NCBI GenBank assembly: GCA_026988525.1
Contig: JALSLC010000030.1
Span: 1-39,045 of the forward strand
DNA: 39,045 bases
Source of the DNA: Archaeoglobaceae archaeon
GTDB taxonomy: Archaea; Halobacteriota; Archaeoglobi; Archaeoglobales; Archaeoglobaceae
Reading direction: 5' to 3'
The notes under the pieces were generated by a model, which was given only the letters and a program-made list of their open reading frames with translations, was not told the origin of the DNA and did not search any database. The translations under genes and the position numbers were made by a program. Within the stretch, counting starts at the first letter, position 1; each line of letters starts with the position of its first letter. Below, piece by piece: positions 19,137-27,368 of this stretch.

Positions 19137-19711
19137 TAGAGAGCAGTTGTAGAAAAATAATAGCTATTGAAGTTATAGCCTCTATATTTTTATCTTTCAT
19201 TAACCTGTATGTTTCTTTGTTATCTTTTGCTTTTACAGCAATTACAGCTTTCTTCTTTAGAGATCCTCCAAGAGTGATTGAAGAGGGTGTAATCTCTCCT
19301 GCAGATGGTAAAATCGATTTTGTAAGCGAAACGAGAATGGAAGTATTTATGAATATTTTTGATTGTCATGTTAATAGAAGTCCGGTGAGCGGGAAAGTAG
19401 TAAAAATAAATTACATACCCGGAAAATTTCCACCAGCATTCATAAGAAATAGAAGTGTAAAAACTGCTGAAAGAAATGAGATATGGATTGAAAACGAAGA
19501 TGGTGTTTTTAAAGTTACTCAAATTGCAGGTTTTTTAGCCAGAAGAATAGTATGTTACGTAAAAACCGGAGATTTTGTTGAAAAAGGGCAAAAAATAGGT
19601 ATGATAAGGTTTGGATCAAGAGTTGTTTTGGAAGTACCAAAATCGTATAAGATAGTAGTAAAAAAAGGTAGAAAAGTATTTGCCGGAGAAAAAGTAGCAG
19701 TAAAAAGGTGA
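19133..19711 (+). CDS. psd: Archaetidylserine decarboxylase (phosphatidylserine decarboxylase proenzyme)
   Basis: This short-form decarboxylase (192 residues) turns archaetidylserine into archaetidylethanolamine. Two N-terminal membrane spans are followed by FFRDPPR, VISPADGKIDFV, FMNIFDCHVNRSPVSGKV and AERNEIWIE, all family markers. The self-cleavage site is RFGSR, with G161-S162 producing the pyruvoyl group from Ser162; it is the short-form GS version of the LGST motif. It overlaps artA (ATGA after GGTGGAGGT) and the synthase gene downstream. In haloarchaea this lipid pathway is required for ArtA substrate processing, which explains the arrangement. Confidence 0.93.
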   Translation: MIESSCRKIIAIEVIASIFLSFINLYVSLLSFAFTAITAFFFRDPPRVIEEGVISPADGKIDFVSETRMEVFMNIFDCHVNRSPVSGKVVKINYIPGKFPPAFIRNRSVKTAERNEIWIENEDGVFKVTQIAGFLARRIVCYVKTGDFVEKGQKIGMIRFGSRVVLEVPKSYKIVVKKGRKVFAGEKVAVKR

Positions 19712-19716
19712 AACAA

Positions 19717-20334
19717 ATGAACATTTTTAAAAATCTAAGCTACGCAGATGTTTTTTCGCTTGCAAACTTAATTTCTGGATTCATGGGTCTTATTACTTGC
19801 AATATTCAATTTTTAATCTTATCTACTGTTTTTGATGGTCTTGATGGATTTTTAGCAAGATTTAAAGGTGGAAGCAGTATGGGTAAAGAATTGGATTCCT
19901 TAGCAGATTTAGTATCTTTTGGTGTTTTACCCTCTTTTTTTCTTGTTTTTAAATCTAACAATGTATTAGCTTATACTTCAGCTTTTATCTATGTTATTTG
20001 CTCTGCTTTAAGATTGGCAAGATTTAATGTAATTAAAACAGAAAATTTTATTGGATTACCTGTTACAGCATCAGCACTAATACTCTTTTGTCTTTTTAGA
20101 CTTAGATTATCTAAATTCTTGATTTCAATTTCAGCTTTACTTCTTTCCTTGATTATGGTTAGTACTGTTCACTATCAAAAAATTAGGAATACAAAACTTT
20201 TAATAATTGGTGGAATTGCAGTAGTTGTATCTATGATTAGTAAATTTGGTTGTTTGTTATTGCTGTCTTTATCTTTACTCTATCTAATATCTCCTATACT
20301 ACCTTCGGGGTGTATAAGATGTTTGATGAAATAG
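19717..20334 (+). CDS. pssA: Archaetidylserine synthase (CDP-alcohol phosphatidyltransferase)
   Basis: This membrane enzyme joins CDP-archaeol and serine. The CDP-alcohol phosphotransferase motif is intact: DGFLARFKGGSSMGKELDSL followed by AD, satisfying DGxxAR...G...D...D, in a protein with about six hydrophobic segments. I prefer ATG 19717 (MNIFKNLSYAD), which follows a GGTGA ribosome site, over GTG 19708; that gives 205 residues. The C-terminal codons overlap the start of mptD. It completes the pathway whose second step is the neighbouring decarboxylase. Confidence 0.9.
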   Translation: MNIFKNLSYADVFSLANLISGFMGLITCNIQFLILSTVFDGLDGFLARFKGGSSMGKELDSLADLVSFGVLPSFFLVFKSNNVLAYTSAFIYVICSALRLARFNVIKTENFIGLPVTASALILFCLFRLRLSKFLISISALLLSLIMVSTVHYQKIRNTKLLIIGGIAVVVSMISKFGCLLLLSLSLLYLISPILPSGCIRCLMK

Positions 20335-20690
20335 ATAAAATAAATTTAGTAGCAAAAGCTGGATTTGAGGCTGGAATAAAACTTGGAGCGGCTTTTCATC
20401 AATTTATAGGGTTGCCAATTAGTGAAAGTAATGTGGATATAGTTGAAATGATGATTGAAAGTTGTGTGAGATTACAACCTTATGTGGAAGATGTAAAAGT
20501 TGAAATAGATAGAGATGTTTTAAAAGACAGTATTTCAAGTTTTGGTTACACTACTTTATCTCCTGAAATGCTGAAAATGGAAGTTCAAGTTTTAGTAGAA
20601 AATATAGAAGGTCATTGTAGATTAAAAGCTAAGTTAGAGTGGGACGGGGATTATCCTTTGATGTATATTAAAGAGGTGGAATTACTTTGA
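20319..20690 (+). CDS. mptD: Archaeal dihydroneopterin aldolase MptD
   Basis: MptD cleaves 7,8-dihydroneopterin to 6-hydroxymethyl-dihydropterin, a step of tetrahydromethanopterin synthesis. The 123-residue product from ATG 20319 has the family core KAGFEAGIKLGAAFHQFIGLPIS and a C-terminal YPLMYIKEVE. A longer frame from 20250 lies inside the synthase gene and is rejected. It overlaps both neighbours (16 bases with the synthase, four with the HemK2-type gene). Presence of MptD agrees with the methanopterin-using metabolism implied by the formylmethanofuran dehydrogenase subunit further on. Confidence 0.85.
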   Translation: MFDEIDKINLVAKAGFEAGIKLGAAFHQFIGLPISESNVDIVEMMIESCVRLQPYVEDVKVEIDRDVLKDSISSFGYTTLSPEMLKMEVQVLVENIEGHCRLKAKLEWDGDYPLMYIKEVELL

Positions 20691-21220
20691 AAGTTTATCC
20701 ACCTTCTGAAGATTCAGAGCTTTTGTTAGAAGCTGTAAAAAAAGAATTAAAGCCGGATGATGTTTTTTTGGAAGTTGGGACAGGTAGTGGTTTTGTTGCT
20801 AAAAATATATTGGGTATGTGTAAAAGGGTAGTTGCTACAGATATTTCTCCTTTTGCAGTTAGAGAAGCTAAAAAGAAAGGGTTAGACGTCATTTTAACAG
20901 ATTTATTTTCTGGATTGAAAAGAGTTTTCACTCTTGTGGCTTTTAATCCACCTTATCTGGAGTTAGAGCACTGGGAAAAAAAGCAGGATTACATGGATTT
21001 AGCACTTGATGGAGGTAGAGGGGGAATTGAAGTTGCATTGAGATTTGTTGATAGATTGGATGAAGTTATTGTTGATGGTGGTAGAGCAATTATAGTACTG
21101 TCTTCACTATCAAACATACGTGAATTTTTGGATAGATGTAGTAAAATAGGATACGAAGTTAAAGCAATAGGTTACAAAAAGCTATTCTTTGAAGAATTGT
21201 TTGCATATTTAATAAGATAA
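20687..21220 (+). CDS. HemK2/Mtq2-type glutamine N5-methyltransferase
   Basis: This 177-residue class I SAM methylase starts at TTG overlapping the mptD stop. The N-terminal YPPSEDSELLLE, SAM motif LEVGTGSGFVA (28-38) and catalytic NPPY (87-90) are diagnostic of the HemK2/Mtq2 group, which methylates the GGQ glutamine of release factor aRF1 and other proteins, usually with Trm112. It is the last gene of the artA operon; the next 460 bases hold only an insertion-sequence remnant. Confidence 0.88.
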   Translation: MKVYPPSEDSELLLEAVKKELKPDDVFLEVGTGSGFVAKNILGMCKRVVATDISPFAVREAKKKGLDVILTDLFSGLKRVFTLVAFNPPYLELEHWEKKQDYMDLALDGGRGGIEVALRFVDRLDEVIVDGGRAIIVLSSLSNIREFLDRCSKIGYEVKAIGYKKLFFEELFAYLIR

Positions 21221-21264
21221 TTATTTAATAAAATAATTTAAATTTTTAATACAGAAAAAAATAT

Positions 21265-21675
21265 TAGGGTGTCTCCGAACTCACCACTCAGCCAGCCTCT
21301 GCAAAATCTTTTTTCCCTGAATCCAAGTCGAATGAGGATTGCTATGAGAAGTACGTTAGCATAAACGAACTTAACGACAGATCTTTGTCCATAAAGAATT
21401 CATGCTTCTCCAATTTAAAGACGTCTTCTACTTCCGATCTCTCAAATTTAACCTCATCTACTCTCTTCAAAAAGCTAACAAGAATTTTTACGAGCTTTTT
21501 GAAGAACAACAGTTCTTTCATATTATTCTTCAGAAAACAGCTTAGAAGAGTTGAGATCATGTTTAAAAGCTTGCTTATGTTCTTCTTTTTATACTTCTTT
21601 AAAGCTATGCTGTAGTTGTAATATGAGCAGGCTTGTTGAATTATTATTGTAGTGGGGTTAAAAAGAAGACCCTAA
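21265..21675 (-). mobile_element. Decayed insertion sequence with inverted ends and an 8-base target duplication
   Basis: This 411-base unit begins TAGGGTGTCTCC and ends, inverted, TAGGGTCTTCTTT (21662-21675 on the other strand). It is flanked on both sides by AAAAATAT (21257-21264 and 21676-21683), which reads as a target-site duplication, with the caution that the area is AT-rich. Inside, the minus strand encodes a broken protein: NPTTIIIQQACSYYNYS near the right end, continuing through MKELLFFKKLVKILVSFLKR, then after a frameshift near 21375 FVYANVLLIAILIRLGFREK. The pattern resembles part of a DDE transposase of the IS4-like kind, but I cannot fix the family. It sits directly upstream of the small gene at 21755. 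Confidence 0.68.
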
Positions 21676-21754
21676 AAAATATATGTCTAATCTAACCGAA
21701 AAATTAAAATACTCTTTGTATGAATATATATTCAAAAAAAAGGAGGTGATGTTA

Positions 21755-21970
21755 ATGCCGAGGTATCCCGGATTTGGTCCTTGGAGCCATTTACCACCAT
21801 GGGAGAGACCGGGCTGGAAGTTTGGTAGAGGTAGAGGCTGGTGTTGGTGGTGGTATTACTACTCTAACGTTGACAGAGATACTGAAATAAGAATGCTTGA
21901 GGAGGAAGCTGCTTACCTTGAAGATAGATTAAGAGAAATAAGAAGACGATTGGATGAACTAAGAAAGTAA
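21755..21970 (+). CDS. Small Gly/Trp/Arg-rich protein with C-terminal coiled coil (DUF5320-like)
   Basis: The 71-residue protein has a low-complexity aromatic N-terminal half (RYPGFGPW, GRGRGWCWWWYYY) and a C-terminal helix of heptad-like charge (EEEAAYLEDRLREIRRRLDELRK). Small proteins of this build, DUF5320-like, occur in archaea and anaerobic bacteria beside redox genes; their function is unknown. The start at ATG 21755 is fixed by an almost ideal ribosome site, AGGAGGTGAT at 21741-21750, so the longer frame from 21683 is rejected. The insertion-sequence remnant ends 79 bases upstream and may have displaced or supplied its promoter. Confidence 0.75.
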   Translation: MPRYPGFGPWSHLPPWERPGWKFGRGRGWCWWWYYYSNVDRDTEIRMLEEEAAYLEDRLREIRRRLDELRK

Positions 21971-21999
21971 TTCTTAGGCTTTTTATTTTTTGTACGTTT

Positions 22000-22824
22000 T
22001 TAAGAGTATATTGTATTTAGTTTGCTATTGTTGCTCCATGGCCATCCGCTACTGTTGTACGTTATGCTTCCATTACCGTTAGCATTACCCCAGCTTATAG
22101 CAGTTGCAGTTCCATTAACTTTCCAATCACTTACGCTCCAGTTGTGCACACCGTTGCTTAGAGTTACTGGGTTAGTTATGTTTACTGTAAATTCAAGACT
22201 TCTCTTGTGTTTCCAGACTATCTTAACAGCAACGTGAGTGTGGCAAGCAACACAAGCCTCATTAGCTCCTCTCAAAGTTGAGTCGTTTATCGCCTCTAAC
22301 ACGAACATTTTATGAGCAGCCATACTTCCAGTATCTTCCGGATAAGGGGTTAAACCAAAACCTCCGGCGATTACGTATGATGACGTAGCTACGATCGGAT
22401 TTCCGTGACATGTGTAGCAAGTGGTTGGACCAAGCTTTAAGTAATAACCGACGTGGGCGGTATTGCCATACGCTCCGTGACAAGTCAAACACCTTACTGT
22501 TGAAGCTGCATGGGCTTGCTTTCCCGGATAATAACTCGTTATCGCACTGTTGTTAACAGTCGCATACGTAAAACCGGAAAAAGCAGTTCTATGACACAAC
22601 TGACACTGGAAAACGTAACCAGACTCACCCGTATGTGGGCCTACTTGCAAGCGCATTTCTTCATAAACATCGGCATGACATTTCTGGCATGGGACTTGAT
22701 TTCCATTCCCACTTATGTTGTACCACCAGTGCTGCCCGGCGAAAAGCGAAGCTGTTTGAGGCATTACAATTAATCCCGTTGATATAAATACTATTATAAG
22801 CAGCACTGGTTTTACATTTTGCAT
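22000..22824 (-). CDS. Exported five-haem c-type cytochrome
   Basis: The 274-residue protein has an N-terminal signal or anchor (VKPVLLIIVFISTGLIVMP) and five CxxCH haem sites at about 46, 74, 112, 136 and 191, with extra histidines (H64, H105, H124, H171 and others) able to serve as distal ligands. The last 70 residues have no haem motif, are Asn/Ser/Thr rich with several N-glycosylation sequons, and look like a beta-type surface domain. It would act outside the membrane in electron transfer, for example to extracellular iron or a partner cell, or as a filament subunit; these roles are inference. It is a single gene with no cytochrome-maturation genes nearby. Confidence 0.9.
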   Translation of the reverse strand: MQNVKPVLLIIVFISTGLIVMPQTASLFAGQHWWYNISGNGNQVPCQKCHADVYEEMRLQVGPHTGESGYVFQCQLCHRTAFSGFTYATVNNSAITSYYPGKQAHAASTVRCLTCHGAYGNTAHVGYYLKLGPTTCYTCHGNPIVATSSYVIAGGFGLTPYPEDTGSMAAHKMFVLEAINDSTLRGANEACVACHTHVAVKIVWKHKRSLEFTVNITNPVTLSNGVHNWSVSDWKVNGTATAISWGNANGNGSITYNSSGWPWSNNSKLNTIYS

Positions 22825-22899
22825 AATTTCTTTTTGTTATACTTGGATTTATCTTTTATTATTTTTGTTGTTTGATGATAATGTAAGAATTTTAATATC

Positions 22900-23778
22900 A
22901 TGAGTACCACAAGTCAAAATATGGCTGAGTACTTTGAGCTGGGTGAATTAAAAACTAAAGCTCCAAAGTTATTTGGAATACCTACTGGAACTAAGCTGGA
23001 TGAAATGTTCTATAAAGTAGAAGTTAGTGAAGATGGTAAGTTTGTAAAAAAACCTCTTGGTGGAATACCCTACCTCTCTATTATGAATTTAACTGGCGTT
23101 CCAGATAGTGGTAAGAGTGTGTTAGCTGAACAGTTTGCTGTAACACAAGCAGGAAATGGATATAAAGTTTTATTTGTAACAGTTGAAAGTCCAGCTAACT
23201 TCCTTTATACAGCTTTGAAGCAAAAAAGTATAGCTTTGGGTGTTGATTTTTCAAAATTGGAGGAAAACATAGTTGTAATTGATGCCTCTCAAAGTGAAGA
23301 ACTTAGGGAAAATCCAAGAGCTTTACTTGATACTATGGCTTATGCAATAAAAGAGAAAAAGATAACGAACGTAATAATAGATAGTATTACTGGATTGTAC
23401 GAGCATAGAGAAATGATGGCAAGGCAAATAGTCAGACAGTTTTTTAACTTCTTAAAGAAGTGGAAGCAAACAGGATTGTTTGTCTCTCAAAAAAGAAGTT
23501 CTCAAGGCAGTGATACTGCAGAAGCTGCTGGTGGATTGGCAGTTGCACACATAGTTGATGGTACTATTGTGCTTGATAAAAAAATAATAGACAACAGATG
23601 GGATGTAAGTCTTTATGGCTTACCAATTGGTAGTGTTTTAAGAACGATTCGTATAGATGGATGCAGGCTCTGTGGACATGACTCAAGAACTTGGGTTTTC
23701 GAGATAACAGAGATGGGAACTATCGATATCATTTGCCCACTGCATGAATTTATAAAAAAGATGGGAAAGAAGGAATAA
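22900..23778 (+). CDS. KaiC/RadA-like ATPase, archaeal type
   Basis: This 292-residue single-domain RecA-fold ATPase has Walker A GVPDSGKS at 66-73, ESPANFLYTALK, and Walker B NVIIDSITGLYEHRE. A C-terminal zinc-like pair (CRLCGHD and ICPLHEF) is unusual for RadA and fits an archaeal KaiC subfamily, probably the one typified by AF_0795. It opens with LFGIPTGTKLDEMF, also typical. KaiC-like archaeal proteins are linked to signalling and motility, but the role of this subgroup is unknown. It is divergent from the cytochrome and convergent with cgi121. Confidence 0.82.
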   Translation: MSTTSQNMAEYFELGELKTKAPKLFGIPTGTKLDEMFYKVEVSEDGKFVKKPLGGIPYLSIMNLTGVPDSGKSVLAEQFAVTQAGNGYKVLFVTVESPANFLYTALKQKSIALGVDFSKLEENIVVIDASQSEELRENPRALLDTMAYAIKEKKITNVIIDSITGLYEHREMMARQIVRQFFNFLKKWKQTGLFVSQKRSSQGSDTAEAAGGLAVAHIVDGTIVLDKKIIDNRWDVSLYGLPIGSVLRTIRIDGCRLCGHDSRTWVFEITEMGTIDIICPLHEFIKKMGKKE

Positions 23779-23787
23779 TTTCTTAAT

Positions 23788-24255
23788 TTATTTTTCTATA
23801 TCAAATAGAATTATTCTTTCTCTAACAAGTAGTGGCAGTTTATTTACACCAACTAAGTTTAACTCTTCCTTTGGAATTTTGTAGAATTCAGATATTCTTT
23901 TTATTTTTTCTTCATCATCAATTTTTAAAACCTCTTTTTCTTCAAAATTTTCTATTTTAAAGTCTTTTTCAAATAGAACACATACAACTTCGTTAATGCC
24001 TTCACGAATTCCAAGTTTCGTAGCGTCTTTTATTTGTCTTGTTGCAGCAACATAAAGTAATACTTCAAGGGGTAAGGATTTAGCAACATTTCTTCCTTTT
24101 TTCCAAGAATCTATTGCTTTTTTAACGGCAAAATAAACTTGATTTTCATCAATAATGTAATTTGCATCAAGAAATACTGCTTTTTTTCCGTATTTTGACA
24201 GAAACTCATCTAATTTTTCAACTTTTACTATTCCTTGTATTACTTTGAATTCCAT
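23788..24255 (-). CDS. cgi121: KEOPS complex subunit Cgi121
   Basis: Cgi121 binds Bud32 in the KEOPS complex that makes the t6A37 tRNA modification and helps present the tRNA 3' end. The 155-residue protein has FLDANYIIDENQVYFAVKKAI followed by a small basic stretch and SLPLEVLLYVAATRQI, then KDATKLGI, the family hallmark; the rest is a compact alpha/beta domain. It lies 11 bases downstream of fwdB on the same strand, so it is probably read from the same transcript although it is functionally unrelated. Confidence 0.88.
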   Translation of the reverse strand: MEFKVIQGIVKVEKLDEFLSKYGKKAVFLDANYIIDENQVYFAVKKAIDSWKKGRNVAKSLPLEVLLYVAATRQIKDATKLGIREGINEVVCVLFEKDFKIENFEEKEVLKIDDEEKIKRISEFYKIPKEELNLVGVNKLPLLVRERIILFDIEK

Positions 24256-24266
24256 TCAAGTCTCTC

Positions 24267-25562
24267 CTACATTTCTTCTACTTTTTCTAATATTCTTTTA
24301 AGAATTTCTTCATCACTTAGTATTCCTTCTGGTGGATCAACTATTTTTTTCAACCTAAGTGGGATAGAATCCATTCTATAGGCTGATCCTTCTACTTCTA
24401 CGCCTGCTATTGCTGATGGAATAAGAATATTTGCAATTTTTGCTGTTAAACTCATAAAAGGATCAACTACTATTAGGGGTATCTTTTTTATATATTCAAC
24501 TGTAGTTTTTGGAAAGTGAGCTACCGGATCACCTCCAAGTACGAACATAGCATCTGTATCTCTTCTACTTAAAATACTATTGGCATCTGTTTCTCCCGGA
24601 TTGTACCAAGGATACCCTTTAGTAAAATCTACAGCAAATGGAAATCCGGTTTCCCAAGCACAAACTTCATTAAATCCTGTAACATTGTAGTGTCCTCTCA
24701 TAGGTATAATTCCAAACTTTGTAAATTTGTACAGGTCTTTTACCAAGCTTATAGCTTCGCTTATATTCCAGTAATTTCCAATTGAATGTGTTAATCCCAT
24801 ACCAAAAAATATTACTCCAAATTTACAGTTTTTCATCATTTCTGCAAGTTCTTTTAGTTTGTTAATATCTACACCTCCAACACTCTTAACATTGCATTCA
24901 CCAGTATTTATTATCGTTCTCAAAGCATTTAGAACTTCGTAATCTTTTCCGGGCTTTACTTGTATAAAAATATCTGCAAGTTTTGAGCTCTCAGTTGGTC
25001 TAACATCAACAACAACAACTTTTCTTCCAATTCTGCTTTTGGAAAATCTACCACTTGGAAAAACGGAGTATCTTGACATGTGTCTTGGGTGAGCATGCAT
25101 TGGATTGCAACCCCAGAATATAATTAAATCAGCTCTATTTTTTACCTCACCCAATGTAAAACTTGGTACACCAACTTCATGAACAGCTAATATTGTTGGG
25201 CCATGGCAGACTGAGGATGTACAATCTATAACTCCCCCTACTTTTTCAGCCAATTCTATTGCTACTTCCTGAGTTTCGCAGGTTGTAGAAGAGAAGCCAT
25301 AAAAAAGCGGTTTTTTTGATTTTACAAGTATTTTTGCACATTCTTCTATAGCTTTTTCAAGTGAAGTTTCCTTCCCATAAACTTTTGGTGTAAGGACTCT
25401 ACCGTGATTTCTTGCGAGAATTTTTGAGGTACCGAGAATACATGCATTTTCAACTTTAATTTCTTTTTCGTCAGTTTCTACTATTAAATCATCGCATAAT
25501 GCTCCGCAAAAAGGACATACGTAGTTATACACAATTTTAATTTTTTTTTGTTTTGCAATCAT
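24267..25562 (-). CDS. fwdB: Formylmethanofuran dehydrogenase subunit B
   Basis: This is the Mo/W-pterin catalytic subunit that reduces CO2 (via formate) for transfer to methanofuran, or runs in reverse during C1 oxidation. At 431 residues it has the N-terminal [4Fe-4S] site (C16, C19, C23, C41 in CPFCGALC and NACILG) and the metal-ligand cysteine C119 in SSVCHGPT, encoded by cysteine rather than selenocysteine. Pterin-binding segments such as FWGCNPMHAHPRH and VLGGDPVAHFP are intact. No fwdA, C, D or F genes are adjacent, so this is either a separated subunit or a paralogue. It follows the CdhB-ferredoxin fusion by 35 bases. Confidence 0.93.
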   Translation of the reverse strand: MIAKQKKIKIVYNYVCPFCGALCDDLIVETDEKEIKVENACILGTSKILARNHGRVLTPKVYGKETSLEKAIEECAKILVKSKKPLFYGFSSTTCETQEVAIELAEKVGGVIDCTSSVCHGPTILAVHEVGVPSFTLGEVKNRADLIIFWGCNPMHAHPRHMSRYSVFPSGRFSKSRIGRKVVVVDVRPTESSKLADIFIQVKPGKDYEVLNALRTIINTGECNVKSVGGVDINKLKELAEMMKNCKFGVIFFGMGLTHSIGNYWNISEAISLVKDLYKFTKFGIIPMRGHYNVTGFNEVCAWETGFPFAVDFTKGYPWYNPGETDANSILSRRDTDAMFVLGGDPVAHFPKTTVEYIKKIPLIVVDPFMSLTAKIANILIPSAIAGVEVEGSAYRMDSIPLRLKKIVDPPEGILSDEEILKRILEKVEEM

Positions 25563-25597
25563 ATCGAGATTTATCAGTATTTATGGTGATAAAAATT

Positions 25598-26311
25598 TTA
25601 CTGTTTTAAAGTTATGTAAACGTTCTCCAAAAGTTCTCCAAGCATTAATTTATGTAAAAGTTCTCCTTTCTCAAATATTATAGCATTTCTACTGCAAAAT
25701 TCTGCACAAAGACCACATCCTATGCACAAACATGGTTTTATGTATATCTTACCTCTAACTACGTTTATTGCCAAACCCTTAGACATTGTTTTGCAGACTG
25801 TTACACAATCCCCACATCCAGAGCATAAGCTATCTTCTATCGCCATTGCCATTGCTGAAAAGCTATAGTCTGCATTTGGTTGATAGTATTCATCTAAACT
25901 TAGTGTTTTTATATTTGAAAAATGCCTCAAAGATGATAGAACTCTGGAAAGGTAGTACGGTTGTATCCCAAGAAAAACTATTAAATCAAACTTTCTAAGT
26001 TTACGCCACTCTCCGTCTTCTATGAACTGGATTATGTGATGTAGTGTGTAACTTTTTGTTACGGGTTTTACACCCCTCTCTAATAATGGTTTGGATGAAG
26101 CTCCGGTAGCTATAACAGGCATAATATTGCTCAGTTCTACCGCAAAATCAACGAGGTACTTCTTTTCAAGTAGTAACCCACCTGTAACAAGAACAGCTCT
26201 TGATGACATTATTATTTTAGCTGCCTCAGAAGGGGTAACACAAACAGCCCTATCACATTGTAGTTCTGATTGTTTATAGCTACGAGGAATATATACCCAG
26301 CGTCTCACCAA
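25598..26311 (-). CDS. CdhB-like (ACDS epsilon) domain fused to a 2[4Fe-4S] ferredoxin
   Basis: Residues 1-150 match the epsilon subunit (CdhB) of the acetyl-CoA decarbonylase/synthase complex: IMSSRAVLVTGG, MPVIATGASSKPLLERG, KFDLIVFLGIQPYYLSRVLSSLRHFSN and DEYYQPNADYSF. Residues 160-210 add two [4Fe-4S] sites, CSGCGDCVTVC and CIGCGLCAEFC. Free CdhB has no ferredoxin part. The fusion could pass electrons from a CO- or C1-oxidising partner; the adjacent fwdB is a natural candidate partner. No cdhA/C/D/E is in the window. The domain call is strong; the function is inference. Confidence 0.83.
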   Translation of the reverse strand: MVRRWVYIPRSYKQSELQCDRAVCVTPSEAAKIIMSSRAVLVTGGLLLEKKYLVDFAVELSNIMPVIATGASSKPLLERGVKPVTKSYTLHHIIQFIEDGEWRKLRKFDLIVFLGIQPYYLSRVLSSLRHFSNIKTLSLDEYYQPNADYSFSAMAMAIEDSLCSGCGDCVTVCKTMSKGLAINVVRGKIYIKPCLCIGCGLCAEFCSRNAIIFEKGELLHKLMLGELLENVYITLKQ

Positions 26312-26346
26312 TTTTAAGCAATTACTTCATTTTTTAAATTTTTTGT

Positions 26347-27009
26347 TCACAAAAACTTAGAAGCAAATGTTTCAGTTTTACTATTGCATATTTCATTATA
26401 TTTGCAATTTTTACATTTATTTGATTTTTCTTTTTCTGGTAAGAAATTGTTTTTCAATTTTCTAACTCTATCTATTGCTTTTAAGACAACTCTTTTATCT
26501 TTAATTCTAACTCTGTAATCCTTCAAAATTCCCGAACGACAATAGTATATATATCCTTTATCAATTTTTAGCATTATACAAAAAGCAGATAATTTAATTC
26601 TATCTTTGTACCATATTTCGTTATCTGGGGCTTTAAATCCCAATATTAATGGTAATTTTTCATTAAATGATTCAACAACCTCATCTAATACGCCTATAAG
26701 TTTTAATTTATCACTTCTTACTTCTACCTCTGTTTCTATGCTTTTTAAATTGTTTAGTTCACTTGAGAATTTAAAATTCTTTATTGCTTTTTTAAATAAA
26801 TCTAAGTTTTCTTTACCATATATTGCAAGAAATCTACTTTCTGCTTTAGATTTCCAATCTTCTCCGTAGTTTCTCCAACTGAAGTATATTTCTTTCATAG
26901 CTTGAAATTCAGAAACTTGAGATTCAAGGGGAAAGTGTAAGTTGAAGTAACAGTACCTCTGACAAAAGAGTAAAGATGCTATATCGCTAACTCTGACAAA
27001 CTCATTCAT
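26347..27009 (-). CDS. Cas4/RecB-like protein lacking catalytic residues
   Basis: The 220-residue protein has the Cas4 layout: one cysteine near the N-terminus (C16 or C20 in FCQRYC), a nuclease-like core, and a C-terminal cysteine trio [10 protein letters not shown] (C199, C202, C208) that would complete a [4Fe-4S] cluster. The core keeps GVLD (D109), but the following (D/E)xK is GFK (G124, K126) and the usual Q of the QxxxY-type motif is K139. Nuclease activity is therefore doubtful. It is coupled to UPF0212 and herA, with no CRISPR or cas genes in the window. A structural or DNA-binding partner of HerA is one possibility. Confidence 0.75.
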   Translation of the reverse strand: MNEFVRVSDIASLLFCQRYCYFNLHFPLESQVSEFQAMKEIYFSWRNYGEDWKSKAESRFLAIYGKENLDLFKKAIKNFKFSSELNNLKSIETEVEVRSDKLKLIGVLDEVVESFNEKLPLILGFKAPDNEIWYKDRIKLSAFCIMLKIDKGYIYYCRSGILKDYRVRIKDKRVVLKAIDRVRKLKNNFLPEKEKSNKCKNCKYNEICNSKTETFASKFL

Positions 27010-27362
27010 TCCTTTAGCTCCTCTATTTCTAAAACTTCGAGAGGTACTTTTCTCAATCTTCTACCTATTTCATACTTTGCTATCCTAGCAGCATGTTCTT
27101 TACTTTCTGCATTAAATACTTTCATTTCAAAAGTCAATCCAACAAGAGCTAAACCAGCAACCATAAATGCACTTTTGAGGGCCTCTCCACACTTGGGGCA
27201 TTCCACATATCCTACATCTATTTCTACAAAGTCTAAGTCAGGATTTAATCTTTTACCAGCCTCAGCAACTGCTATATTCATAGCGTCTTCAACACTCTTC
27301 GCATTTCTGACTATCCAAGCTCCTTGTAGAACAACGATATAATCCAATTTACTCACCTCCAA
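27006..27362 (-). CDS. UPF0212 (DUF555) family protein
   Basis: This 118-residue archaeal protein has [40 protein letters not shown], a single CPKCG pair, and [21 protein letters not shown], which together identify the UPF0212/DUF555 family. The function is unknown; the cysteine pair suggests a metal. It sits six bases after herA and overlaps the Cas4-like gene by four (ATGA). Confidence 0.9.
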   Translation of the reverse strand: MEVSKLDYIVVLQGAWIVRNAKSVEDAMNIAVAEAGKRLNPDLDFVEIDVGYVECPKCGEALKSAFMVAGLALVGLTFEMKVFNAESKEHAARIAKYEIGRRLRKVPLEVLEIEELKE

Positions 27363-27368
27363 AATAGT

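Noticed and set aside
20250-20318. Longer MptD frame starting at 20250
   Set aside because: The added hydrophobic residues are encoded antiphase within the last membrane segment of archaetidylserine synthase; family similarity begins at 20319.
24267-25562. Selenocysteine version of the formylmethanofuran dehydrogenase subunit
   Set aside because: The metal-ligand position is an ordinary cysteine codon in SSVCHGPT and there is no in-frame TGA.
26347-27009. Cas4-like gene as part of a CRISPR-Cas adaptation module
   Set aside because: No cas1, cas2 or repeat-spacer array is present on either strand, and key nuclease residues appear substituted.
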